A DNA stretch of 25,000 nucleotides from Conus ventricosus (GCA_018398815.1 CM031611.1:40431411-40456410); one strand, 5' to 3'. Shown: positions 1-9,890, counted from the first letter of the stretch. Numbers and translations: made by a program. Notes: generated from the sequence alone by a model not told the origin.

Positions 1-2038
1 ATTTTCCATGGTCCAATTTGCTTTCTGTCATGATGGATTCCTGCGCAGTGATGAGAGGAAAAAGGGCAGGGTTGGAGACTCTGATCCGGTCAAGTAAAGC
101 CCCCATCTCTTAGATGTAGATGGGGACACGTGCCATCATGCACACATTGCTGCAAAGGCCTTTTGCTCTCCCTTCGGAAAGTACATTGAACAACTGATGA
201 CAGATCTGCACACTGACAGCAGATGCTCTCCATATCCCCGCAGCCTTCTTGCAGATATTTGTTTGGCTCTTGGGATCACACCTACCTCGCCGAAGGGCTA
301 TGTTCCACACCGCTGGCTGTCGCTTACTGAAGTAGTGGCAGACACGTTGAGGCTGTATGATGCTCTGCTGGTATTTTACTTCTCCTTTCTTGATGAAAGT
401 GATGAAAAGCTGTACAAAGTTTACATTGAGCAAGTGTTCGCGAGAAGAAATGTAAGTGAGAAAACGAAAGCTGCTATCAAGAAAATTCAGAAGGAGGCCA
501 AAGTCGGCCTTAAATCTGCCACCAATGATGGCCGAAAGAGAAAGAGACGGATAACAGAGAAACTGTTCATTCATCGGGACAATACATTGCTCCAGCTGAA
601 TCTGTACATCAATGTACTCTCTACTCTTTTCAAATACATCAAAGTGTTTCAAAGACAGGAACCCATGATGCACGAACTGCACTCAAAACAGGAGGAGCTG
701 CTGAAAGAGTTCTTGGGGTACTTTGTGCGGCCAGAGCTTCTTGCAGGGGGCCAGTGAAGTTGAAGAAACTTGACCTGGATGACAAGAAAGCCATCTTACC
801 CGAGTCTCAATTTTTCCTTGGGACATATGTTCTCAAAGATTTGGCCCGCAGAACAGCTGATGACAGCATCAAGAAAAATCTCCTGATGCTTGCTAGGGAA
901 GGGTTTGTTTCTTGTGGCAAAGTGCTGATTGAGAAATGCCTCTGAACAACAAAGTGTTGCGGTGCTTTGCATGTGTCGACCCACAAACAAGGGGAACAAC
1001 CACAGGCCAAAAAGAACTTGGAAAACTGTCTACTCTTCTCCCACTGGGTCTCACAGATCAGGAAGAAGATGAGTTTCAGCGGGAAGTAAGAAGCTTCCAA
1101 AGTGATCGTTCAATTCCAGTGATAGGAAAGGATGAAAGAGTGGATAAATGGTGGACAGGATTGGACAATGAAAAGTACCCTGTGCTGAAACGAGCTGTCA
1201 AAGGAGCATTAAGTTGCTTTCACGGCCCGATTGTGGAATCATCATTCAGTGTCATGGGAGAGGTCATCGATACATCATCAACAAACATGGACATCGAAAC
1301 ATATTCAGCCATCCAGACTGTGAAAATGAGCCTTAAAGCAAGTGGGAAATCAGCTGTGCAATACTTCAAGAAACAGGATTCTTGAAGGAACCTGTGCCTC
1401 GGCGGCTTGTCCAGAATATGATGACTGCCGCAAGGAAGGACAAAGAGAGGAGGGAGCGAAACCAACAGCTCAAAGGTCAAAAGGCAACGTCCCTTGGTGT
1501 CTCAGCTAAAAAACTGACAACAAAAAAGAAGGCTATTGATGATATCATCAACAGCACAGGACCCAAGAAAGCTACAAGCTCTCCAAACTTGGATGCTGCA
1601 CAGAAGGAGAATCCATGCGTGGAGTCAAACACTGAAAATAACAGTGTCTCATCAAAAAAGCAGACAGGACAAAAGGCCAGAAGCACTGTCACTACCACTG
1701 ATACAGCCTCAAAGTCAAAGAAAGCTTCAGACCCCCCAACCATAGATGTCATGCAGAAAAAGAATCCACGTTCGCAGTCAAGCAGTGCCTTGAACAAAAG
1801 ACTCGCCATGAAAAGAAAGGCCATTGATCCCACCCGTAGTTCAAGTGCAGGACCTACAGACTTGGATCGATCTTTAACACTTGAAGCTGAACATAGGGAG
1901 AATCGGTCTTCAAGCAATGTGCCTTCTGCAGTCAGCATCCGTACTACAGAAGTAATTGAAATTGAAATGCCTTCATCACCAAAGAAGAAGAAGCAGAGCA
2001 CCCTGTCATGCTTCTTCCGACCCCATCCTAAAGATTAA
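1..2038 (+). pseudogene. hAT-like transposase-derived gene, 5'-truncated by window edge, four frame breaks
   Basis: The transposase-like protein is read in frame 3 (3-104), frame 2 (105-745), frame 1 (746-935), frame 3 (936-1378) and frame 2 (1379-2038). The first segment has a MDSCAVMRG motif at 33-59. The next has LLDVDGDTCHH and SHRWLS-like VPHRWLSL. The fourth ends with a block like the hAT dimerisation region: YPVLKRAV, then HGPIVESSFSVMGEVID, then an ET..AIQTVK helix. These blocks fit a large family of hAT-related proteins known from fish and invertebrates; I recognise them by memory, not by search. The last about 200 residues are a hydrophilic Ser/Lys-rich tail ending at a TAA. Apart from the four breaks, no stop codon interrupts the path. 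There are no splice signals at the joins, so these are not introns. It may be a decayed copy or an intact gene carrying consensus errors. Its start lies left of the window. Confidence 0.75.
1382..2038 (+). other. Disordered Ser/Lys-rich C-terminal tail with internal repeats and a PIP-box
   Basis: This is the last open segment of the hAT-like gene. It begins with a basic stretch (RRLVQNMMTAARKDKERR) that resembles the C-terminal end of related transposases. It then becomes low complexity, with three imperfect copies of a K-K/R-A-I/S-D...(Q/H)-K/R-(E/K)-N module at about 1525-1610, 1710-1765 and 1810-1905. The last 20 residues hold KKKK followed by QSTLSCFF at 1994-2017, which satisfies the PCNA-interacting pattern Q-x-x-L-x-x-F-F. 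PCNA binding by a transposase has precedent in Drosophila pogo. The function here is an inference from the motif alone. Confidence 0.6.
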
Positions 2039-2423
2039 ATGGGCAGCTTTCCCCTGCAGACAAGGGGAAGGGAAAGAATATTTCTGCAGCTTGGCTGTGC
2101 TTGTCGTAAGAGGCGACAGAACCAGCCCCTCTCAGATTGCTTAGTTCCACATTCCAAACGTGAGTTTTGAATTTTGATAACTGTGTCTCCACCAATAACC
2201 ATTTTGTTTTGTCTTGATAACCTGTTGGTCTTTTTTATGCTCTTTTCACATGAAATGTATTGATATAAATGTTTAAGACCTTTGTCTTGTCTTTGACAGT
2301 GGATTGAATATCTGTATGGATGTACCTTTTCTGCATTAAATCTTGCACTTTTTCTGTGCAATTTTTTCCCCAAAAATAGGGCTCAGAATGAGCCAGAGTG
2401 CACAGATTTTGTTCTAGATTTTT
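2039..2423 (+). other. AT-rich flank downstream of the hAT-like gene, possible 3' UTR
   Basis: No open frame here looks coding. An ATTAAA hexamer at 2335-2340, followed by a T-rich stretch, could serve as a polyadenylation signal for the upstream gene. The evidence is only the hexamer and its position. Confidence 0.3.
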
Positions 2424-2520
2424 AAAATTTTCTGGGGGGGGGCATGCCCCCAGACCCCCCTAGCAGGGCGTGCCTGCTTCGCAGGCACGCATTCGTGGCT
2501 TCGCCACTTCAGAAATTTTC
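2424..2520. repeat. Nested hairpin cluster
   Basis: Four inverted repeats are packed together. The outer arms are 2424-2434 and 2510-2519, with one bulged base. Inside, 2431-2438 pairs with 2447-2454 around GCATG. A perfect 10-bp stem joins 2468-2477 and 2481-2490 across a TTC loop. A 5-bp stem joins 2495-2499 and 2503-2507, also across TTC. The outer pair closes the whole unit, which suggests one folded module, perhaps the terminal or subterminal part of a transposon. It sits directly before the 30-bp satellite. Confidence 0.7.
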
Positions 2521-2550
2521 CTCTGATTTTTGGATAGACCATTTTAAGCC

Positions 2551-3570
2551 CTGGGTTATAGTACACAGCTATATTGATCACAGGGTTATAGTACACAGCT
2601 ATATTGATTACAGGGTTATAGTACACAGCTATATTGATCACAGGGTTATAGTACACAGCTATATTGATCACAGGGTTATAGTACACAGCTATATTGATCA
2701 CAGGGTTATAGTACACTGCAATGTTGATCACAGGGTTATAGTACACAGCTATATTGATCACAGGGTTATAGTACACAGCTATATTGATCACAGGGTTATA
2801 GTACACAGCTATATTGATCACAGGGTTAAAGTACTGCAATGTTGAAACACAGGGTTATAGTAACGCAATGTTGATCACAGGGTTATAGTACACAGCTATA
2901 TTGATCACAGGGTTATAGTACACAGCTATATTGATCACAGGGTTAAGTACACAGCTATATTGATCACAGGGTTATAGTACTGCAATGTTGATCACAGGGT
3001 TATAGTACACAGCTATATTGATCACAGGGTTAGAGCACACAGCTATATTGATCACAGGCTTATAGCACACAACTATATTGATCACAGGCTTATAGTACTG
3101 CAATGTTGATCACAGGGTTATAGTACACAGCTATATTGATCACAGGGTTAGAGCACACAGCTATATTGATCACAGGTTATAGCACACAACTATATTGATC
3201 ACAGGGTTATAGTACTGCAATGTTGATCACAGGGTTATAGTACACAGCTATATTGATCACAGGGTTAGAGCACACAGCTATATTGATCACAGGGTTATAG
3301 CACACAGCTATATTGATCACAGGTGTAGAGCACACAGCTATATTGATCTCAGGCTTATAGCACACAACTATATTGATCACAGGCTTATAGTACTGCAATG
3401 TTGATCACAGGTTATAGTACAGCAGCTCTATTGATCACAGAGTTATAGCACATAGCTATATTGATCACAGGGTTATAGCACACAGCTATATTGATCACAG
3501 GGTTATAGCACACAGCTATATTGATCACTGGGTTATAGCACACAGCAATATTGATCACAGGCTTATAGCT
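2551..3570. repeat. 30-bp satellite array (about 34 copies)
   Basis: The unit is close to CACAGGGTTATAGTACACAG followed by CTATATTGAT. Early copies are nearly identical; later ones vary (TTAGAGCACAC, shortened GTACTGCAATG variants). The shortened variant recurs at 2831, 2977, 3095, 3211 and 3390, and the 2996-3229 stretch is two successive four-unit blocks of about 117 bp, so a higher-order structure is present. Because 30 is a multiple of three, both strands carry long open frames of 10-residue repeats (such as HRVIVHSYID), but these are by-products of the array and not genes. Confidence 0.95.
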
Positions 3571-3571
3571 T

Positions 3572-3795
3572 TCATCAAGGAGGCGTCACTGCGTGCGGAC
3601 TAGTCCATATACGCAAGACCACATCCGCTAAGTTTTGAGACCACACTACGCATGATTTGAAGCTGATGGGTAAATGAATTAACAACTAAGATGAGAAATT
3701 GAAGAAGAGGGTCTCGTGGCTACGACTCGGCGGATGTCTGACCTACGCATTAGCCTAACGCGCTGGTCAGAACTCGAGTGCCTAGCTACCATGTT
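3572..3795 (-). mobile_element. SINE-like element inserted in the satellite
   Basis: This unique segment breaks the 30-bp satellite. Read on the minus strand, its end runs through a GTCCGCACGCAGTGACGCCT tract, then CCTTGATGAAAG, which I recall as the conserved tail of a common SINE of marine gastropods. The minus-strand start is near GGTAGCTAGGCACTCGAG. Clear RNA polymerase III A and B boxes could not be assigned by eye, so a tRNA origin is not shown. Its position inside a regular array marks it as an insertion. Confidence 0.55.
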
Positions 3796-3973
3796 TTAAT
3801 TTATGTGTGTGTAGTGATGGATGCGTGCGTGGATGTTCAGAAGATGACTTGGGTCAAGAACAAGAACAAGACCATCAAATACAGCATATTCGTGCACGCG
3901 CACACACGCGCGCACACACACATATACATAACAAGAACAACTCCTCTCCCTCACACACATCCCACGCACACAT

Positions 3974-4056
<83 letters not shown>
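3796..4056. repeat. CA-rich tract ending in a pure (CA)n microsatellite
   Basis: After a short GT- and AAGAACAAG-rich stretch, CA/CG-rich sequence leads to an uninterrupted CA run at 3974-4056. It joins directly to a satellite unit whose own sequence contains CACACAAC, so the run may have grown out of that unit. Confidence 0.9.
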
Positions 4057-4057
<1 letters not shown>

Positions 4058-4157
4058 CTATATTGATCCCAGGGTTATAGCACACAACTGTATTGATCAC
4101 AGGGTTATAGCACGCAGCTATATTGATCACAAGGTTATAGCACACAACTATATTGAA
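4057..4157. repeat. Resumed 30-bp satellite (about 3 copies)
   Basis: These units (ACTATATTGATCCCAGGGTT and so on) belong to the same family as the array ending at 3570. The array was therefore once continuous and was split by the SINE-like copy and the CA tract. Confidence 0.92.
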
Positions 4158-4592
4158 AGCCTCTCCCGGTGAAAAAAAAAGAATAAAACTTTCTACATAA
4201 AGAATGAATAGACCAAAAATATACAAGGACGTGGGCGACAGAAAAGACAAGAAAAGTAATAAAGAAACTACAACAACAAAGGCAGCGTCAAAGAGATTCC
4301 CAGGAAAGAGGGAACCAGAATGGAGGTAGTAAACCCAGCAATGCTTCTGAAGAGGTGTTGGAATACCAACCAGATTAGATGCTTTGAGCGATGAGAAATT
4401 CTGAATGTGGCACACAATAAGGGAGATGGTTCTAAGGGGACAATGCCAGACAGAAGAAAGACCGCCGACCGATTGTAACAGAAGCCAGAAAGAAAGTCTG
4501 AAAGTTGTGGAGTCAATGGCACGGCGACGATTGCTTCAGCTATTTTCACATTGCTCACCACAGCACCATTTCCTGCGGTCACAGCTGAGATT
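4158..4592. other. Unassigned unique sequence
   Basis: There is a short A-run near 4172 and otherwise mixed unique sequence. No open frame shows a recognisable domain, and no RNA gene was seen. Confidence 0.4.
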
Positions 4593-5232
4593 CACTCCCC
4601 TAACCTTCCAGAAAAAAGACTGGCTTGTATGTCACTCCCCTAACCTCCCAGAAAAAAGACTGGTTGAGATGTTACTCCCCTAACCTCCCATAAAGAAGAC
4701 CGGCTTATATGTCACTCCCCTAACCTCCCAGAAAGAAGTCTGGTTGAGATGTCACTCCCCTAACCTCCCATAAAGAAGACTGGCTTATATGTCACTCCCC
4801 TAACCTCCCAGAAAGAAGACTGGTTGAGATGTTACTCCCCTAACCTCCCATAAAGAAGACTGGCTTATATGTCACTCCCCTAACCTCCCATAAAGAAGAC
4901 TGGCTTATATGTCACTCCCCTAACCTCCCATAAAGAAGACTGGTTGAGATGTTACTCCCCGAACCTCCCAGAACGAAGACTGGCTTATATGTCACTCCCC
5001 TAACCTTCCAGAAAGAAGACTGGCTTATATGTCGCTCCCCTAACCTCCCAGAACGAAGACTGGTTTAGATGTCACTCCCTAACCTTCCAGAAAGAAGACT
5101 GGCTGAGATTTCACCCCCCCCCCCCCCTAACCTTCCAGAAAAAAAGACTGGCTGAGATATCACTCCCCTAACCTCCCAGAAAGAAGACTGGCTTGAATGT
5201 CACCCCCCTAACCTCCCAGAAAGAAGACTGGT
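4593..5232. repeat. 40-bp minisatellite (about 16 copies) with alternating subunits
   Basis: Each unit reads ACTCCCCTAACCTCCCA, then GAAAGAAGACTGG, then a variable end. Two end types, CTTATATGTC and TTGAGATGTT, alternate through much of 4630-4870, giving an 80-bp higher-order period that later breaks down. Near 5115 one copy carries an expanded C run. Confidence 0.95.
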
Positions 5233-6016
5233 TGCAGGCTATTTTCCAGTACTGTGCCAACTATGATGAAAGATTGCTCCAGACAAGAAAGTTTACAACA
5301 TCTCTCCTGGAATGGGCCTTGTGAGGAAACACGAGGTACAACGATTCTTGTATTGTTGTTTCCTTCACATATGTTACAAGTACATTGTTAATTGCACCCA
5401 GAGAGGGATGGATTTAAAAAGAAGTTAGTACACACTATAAACTTTAAAATGCCATTGTTAGTGAAAGCAACATTTTGTCACTACTCGCACATCTGACCCA
5501 TTGCACTCCTTGCTCTCCTCAAGTCGACAGACTTCAGGGACAGAGCTGTTCACAGTTCTGACACTAACAGGTTACTGTATGTATAGGTACACAGTCAACC
5601 AATTATCTAGCAAGCAGGTTCTATACAACATGGGCTGGCAAAGTTCTGCTTACATAATTCGTTTCCCATTTCACTTGGCCACTTTCGTTACAGCACACAC
5701 AATTATACCCCCCCCCCCCCACTCCTTCCTCTCTACACCTGCCGTTTCTGCCTCCTTACACGCATACAATCACATGCAGGTATACGTGCACACAAACACA
5801 TATACAGTCCTTCACACATGTGAAATCACACCTCACTAGAATAGCGTATACATTCCTTCACACATAATTATGACATCACACCGTCTCCGGAATAAACTTA
5901 AAAAACAAAAACAAACAAACAAACCAAACCAAAAGAATGTTCCAGGGATGGTGACAGTGCTATCAAAGTAAACAATATCTGCTGAAACTTTTTTGTCATG
6001 AATTTCATTTAGAATT
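5233..6016. other. Unassigned unique sequence with small simple repeats
   Basis: It holds a C run near 5708-5720 and an AAAC-rich stretch at 5900-5935. No coding or RNA feature was recognised. Confidence 0.4.
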
Positions 6017-6051
6017 GAGAGAGAGAGAGAGATGGGGAGACAGAGACGAAG

Positions 6052-6084
<33 letters not shown>
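6017..6084. repeat. (GA)n microsatellite, interrupted
   Basis: Two GA runs are separated by a diverged purine-rich stretch (GATGGGGAGACAGAGACGAA). Confidence 0.9.
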
Positions 6085-6088
<4 letters not shown>

Positions 6089-6232
6089 TATCATATCAAC
6101 ACCCGCTCTCGTTAATTTCAATTAGCATTAGATAAAGCACATTAAGGAATTATGTGCGGCCAAGATCTAAGCATGGTATCCATTACGTTTACATAACAAT
6201 CGTCATGTTTTTTCAATTGAACTCAGAGAGAA

Positions 6233-6262
6233 GGGGGGGGGGGGGGGGGGGAGGGGGGGGGG
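6233..6262. repeat. Poly-G tract
   Basis: An 18-base G run, then GA, then about 10 more G. It is prone to quadruplex formation and to sequencing length errors. Confidence 0.9.
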
Positions 6263-6361
6263 ATAGAAATTCGCCCACTGCCTGGCAGTTTCGCTTACTC
6301 AGGTCGGTAAGAGTTGAGAGAGTTCGCACAGCAATTCTTATCTGCTGATCCCCTCACAGGG

Positions 6362-6403
6362 CCCCAGGTCAACACTCCGTGACCCCAGGTCAACACTCCG
6401 TGA
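6362..6403. repeat. 21-bp perfect tandem duplication
   Basis: Two identical copies of a unit starting CCCCAGGTCAACACTCCGTG lie head to tail. Confidence 0.95.
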
Positions 6404-6478
6404 CCCAAGTTTGATGGCAGTGAGCCGGGAGACAGGCATGCTGCCCGAGCACTGAGCGGAGATGGGGGATACCACCCT

Positions 6479-6495
6479 CCCCCCCCCCCCCCCCC
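6479..6495. repeat. Poly-C tract
   Basis: A 17-base C run, followed by C-rich sequence and a short CA run to about 6535. Confidence 0.9.
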
Positions 6496-6596
6496 TCCAT
6501 CCCCCATCCCCACCCCAACCACACACACACACACACGTGTCAGTCAGATAAAAACCTGTCATTCTGTCGTTCTTTCCCCCTTAGGGCTTAGCGTCT

Positions 6597-6640
6597 ATGA
6601 ATACCAAACTGATATCACACGCCCCGCTGATCGGATATCG
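6597..6640 (+). repeat. Fragment similar to the arms of the large inverted repeat
   Basis: ATGAATACCAAACTGAT is shared exactly with the left arm at 12793 and, in reverse complement, with the right arm near 19200-19216. The following bases remain similar (CACAC, then CTGATC). The match is short, so homology is probable and not certain. Confidence 0.5.
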
Positions 6641-7036
6641 GTACAGACCAATCAGATCGTGAGGCAGCTGGCAGTCACCTTGACTTCTGGGAATCTGCAG
6701 GCGGCCCGTGGAATCATGGCCAGACAGACACCGAGATTATCATAGAACTTCTGATATACGGTATGATGTTCAGTTAAAAGAGATCTTCCATGGTGAATGC
6801 AATTAAAGAAAAGGCGGCTATGGAAAAGCTTATCACTGCAAGTTATTCCATTTCCTTGTTGATCATTGATGGGTAAGACAAAGGGACCTGACGGGGGAGT
6901 GTGGGACACGGGTAAGTAACCAAAAGGCTGATGGAATTAAAACACGGTGAGCTCAGAGTGAATGAGGGAGAGAGAGAGAGAGTCGCATAAGAATACAAGA
7001 TTTATGACATAGTGACAAGAGGGCAAGAGGTAGTAG

Positions 7037-7040
<4 letters not shown>
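6641..7040. other. Unassigned unique sequence
   Basis: No recognisable gene. A GA run lies at about 6965-6982. Confidence 0.35.
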
Positions 7041-7097
<57 letters not shown>

Positions 7098-7167
7098 ACC
7101 AGCACGCACGCACGCACGCGCGCGCGCACACACACACACACACGCACGCACGCACGCGCGCGCGCAT
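7041..7167. repeat. (AC)n with (GCAC)n and (GC)n blocks
   Basis: Alternating purine-pyrimidine sequence throughout, of the type that readily forms Z-DNA. Two GCAC-to-GCGC blocks are separated by a second AC run. Confidence 0.95.
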
Positions 7168-7305
7168 GCTCACATAGGACATACTTATTAAACAGAATAG
7201 CATGTGCATTTCAAGTACAAAACACTTTCTTAATAGTCAGGTTCATGCATAAGGCAGAGAGGGTAGTAGTGGTTGGTGGTGGATTTATGGCGGAGTGTGC
7301 AAGTA

Positions 7306-7880
7306 CTAGCACATAAGATGGTTGAAATAATGGTGTTTGAAGGTTGATGTGCATTGATGTTGTTTGGTTGACTCAGGGAGCGAGTTCCATCGACAGGAAC
7401 CTAATATGTTAAACTGGATTTGAATAAGTCAATTCTAGAAACAGGGACATGAAGTTTGGGTAGAGTCCTGGAGGAATAAGTCGAGAATCTGTGAACTAAT
7501 GTTGAGGGTGCCTTCCCAGACATAATTCTGTACGTTATGATCCCTTTGTTGTATTCTAATCTCAGACTTAAGGGAGAGAACTTGAACCTTTTCATAGTCA
7601 GAGTCTAGGAGACTACTACTTTTTAGGAGGACTTATTTGAGTGCTCGCTTGTGTAGGCTTAGCAATGGTTTGAGGGTATTAGCGCTAGCAGAGTCCCATA
7701 GAGTAGACCCATAGTCTATGTATGATTGAATATGAGACTGAAAAAAAGAGCTTGCGTGAATGCAGGTCGAGGAAGCGTTTGATTTTGGAGAGTTGATAGA
7801 CTTTCTGTGAGACTTTTTTGCACAGTGAGATTATGTGAGCTTGCCAACTAATATTGTTATCAATTGTTATTCCTAGCACT
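7306..7880 (-). pseudogene. LINE ORF2 C-terminal region
   Basis: Two parts follow the reverse transcriptase. The first carries LGITIDNNISWQAHI and VCKKVS-like SLCKKVSQKVYQL with KRFLDLHSRKLFF at about 7690-7875. The second carries LSLRLEYNKGIITYR and SRIDLFKSSLTY at 7401-7595. A frame break near 7400 leads to WNSLPESTKQHQ and the terminal stop at 7306-7308. This is the standard thumb and C-terminal pattern of the group. Confidence 0.8.
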
Positions 7881-7899
7881 TTGAGGTATGTAACCTATT

Positions 7900-8720
7900 C
7901 AACGGGTTATCTTTAAGATGCACGGGAGGAAACTTAACAGTGAGATTTTGTCTTTTTTGTCTGGTTGTGATAAACATGGATTTAGTTTTTTGAGGGTGAA
8001 GCGACATGTGATCTAGTTCAGTCCTTTTCACGAGATCATTCGCACTTTCTTGTAAAGTTTGTGCAAGTACAGTAACATTGGAATGATTTGTGTGCAGGCG
8101 GATGTGATATGGAGAGTTAGATCATTGATGTAAATTGTGAACAGTAAGGGACCCAGGATAGAGCGTTGTGGGACGCTATAGAAAAGTGTTTGAAATGAAG
8201 AGAAAGTTGTATTAATTTTCACACATTGTTGCCTATTTGTGAAATATGTGTGAAAAAGTGTAAGAGTTCTTGTGGATAAGCCATACAGTTTTAAGTTTCT
8301 AAGAAGAAGGTTATGGTCTATCACATCAAATGCTTTTTTGAAATCAATAAACAGCACACCACAATATCTGTTGTTGTTAATGCTATTTAGCCAGTCATCA
8401 CATAGGTTGATTAGGGTTGTGTGGCATGAATGGTTGTGATCGGAACCCGGACTGTCTGGGATGAAGCAAGTGGTATGTATTAAGGTGGTGTAATGTGTGT
8501 TTGTTTATGTGTTTTTCCAAAGGTTTGGAAATAGTGGAAATGATTGAGATTGATCTGTAGTTTGTAGGGTCTGAGCTGTCACCTGCTTTGTTGATAGGAA
8601 TGACTTTTGCTTTTTTGAAACTATCGGGAAATTAATTTTTGTCGATGCATAAACTGAAGACGTATGTTAACGTATCTGTAATTGCTGGAGCTGATAGTTT
8701 GAGGATTTTGCCGTCAAGGC
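7900..8720 (-). pseudogene. LINE reverse transcriptase segment lacking the YADD motif
   Basis: Reading 5' to 3' on the minus strand: FPDSFKKAKVIPINKAGD and NYRSISIIST (fingers) at about 8540-8640, HLLHPRQSGFRS near 8460, then in another frame HSCHTTLINLCDDWL and FIDFKKAFDVIDHNLLL, which carries the first catalytic Asp. Next come SVPQRSILGPLLF and IYINDLTLHITSA. After that the frame jumps directly to HTNHSNVTVLAQTLQESAND at about 8096. The usual DVDMYADDT-type stretch is missing, so the catalytic Asp pair is lost. The Gly of GVPQGS is also changed to Arg. Confidence 0.85.
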
Positions 8721-8982
8721 CATCCACCCTGCATGTACCTGACTGTTCTAAGAGCGTTAGGTAGTGATAAACTTCAAAGACTGTTATTGGTGGAATATGA
8801 AGTTCAGACGTGACTTTTTTTTTATCATGGCAATATTGTTTTAGTTTTTGAAGGTCGTTTGATCTGGAAGAATCTGTCGTGACAACTTTATTGGCTATAG
8901 TGCAAAAGTGGGTGTTCAGCTCTTCGAAGAGGTGTCTTTAATTACAGTTGATTTTAAAGACGATTGATTGTTTGTAACCTTG

Positions 8983-9363
8983 TTAATAGCTATGCATACC
9001 AATTTTGGGTTCTGATTTGATGATAGTAGTCCTCGATAATATTTCGTTGTTTTTTTCTCTGCGCTTCTGTGAATTTATTGCATTTCTCAGTATTTCTAGA
9101 TTCCTTTTTATAGCCATGTTGTTTAAGCAGATCTCTAAGGTAAACTGCTTCCTGCAACTCTTTTGTGTACCACGCCGGTTTGGGATATTTCGTACTCTAA
9201 TCATTTTTAGATGGGCGGTGTTTATCATATATTTCTGTAAATGTTTTGATCCAAAATTCAACAGCAACATCTGGATCAGTTATGTTGAAAACCGAAGAGA
9301 AATTTGAGTTAAGCAAGTCATGCAGAAAGTCTTGAGTGTTAAAGTTTGTAAAGCAACGGTAGG
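8983..9363 (-). pseudogene. LINE linker between endonuclease and reverse transcriptase
   Basis: In one minus frame the sequence gives KPAWYTKELQEAVYLRDLL, then KKQRNIIEDYYHQI. This matches the usual linker pattern W.T.EL.EA...RD.L...YY, which lies between the two enzyme domains in this class of LINE. It is broken relative to its neighbours by frame changes, which suits a dead copy. Confidence 0.75.
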
Positions 9364-9890
9364 TTATTGTCTTGTGTCCCGTTTTGGGAATTTTTTACTC
9401 CTTTTTTGGACCATGTGACAAACTGGGTAATGATCACTACAGTTTAGGACAGGGACGCAGGCTTCTGCTATGTTAGTTTTATCTGAAACATGAATATGGT
9501 TGATAAGTGTTTTTGAGTTTGGTGTGACTCTCGTTGGAGATTCGATAAGCTGACGCAGATTAACTAGATTGAATGCTTGCGTCCATTGGTTTTGCACTTT
9601 TAGAAGGTCTATGTTAAAGTCTCCAAGTAAAATAATTTCCTTGGATTCTAGTGAGACTGCATCCATCATCGCAATAAATTTGTCGACCCAGTTTACTCTT
9701 TCATATGGGTTTCTGTAGCAGAATCCAACCAAAATGGAAGGGTTTCTTTTCAGCTTAACTTTACCCAGACACATTCTACGCCGATACGTTCTAGGTGTAG
9801 AAGTCGTTTGAAGCTAAGGGTTTCGCTGACGTAGATAAGAAACCCGTCTCTTTCGATTGTGCAGGACTTTCCGGATACGTTTATCCTGAA
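9364..9890 (-). pseudogene. LINE apurinic-like endonuclease segment
   Basis: This is the exonuclease-endonuclease-phosphatase domain that would nick target DNA for LINE integration. The N-terminal part, read at about 9750-9890, contains GFLIYVSETLSFKRLLHLE. The long open segment below 9774 contains GFCYRNPY, the GDFNIDLL motif (metal/active-site region), then LINHIHVSD and SDHYPVC, the terminal SDH motif. A frame break near 9750 separates the two parts. The domain is about half to two thirds represented; its first motifs were not found. Confidence 0.82.

Noticed and set aside
2414..2845. Long open frames on both strands encoding 10-residue protein repeats
   Set aside because: They follow only from a 30-bp tandem unit that lacks stops in these frames; frame and strand are not preferred.
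2551..3570. CRISPR-like regular repeats
   Set aside because: The units are directly contiguous with no unique spacers, and the context is eukaryotic.
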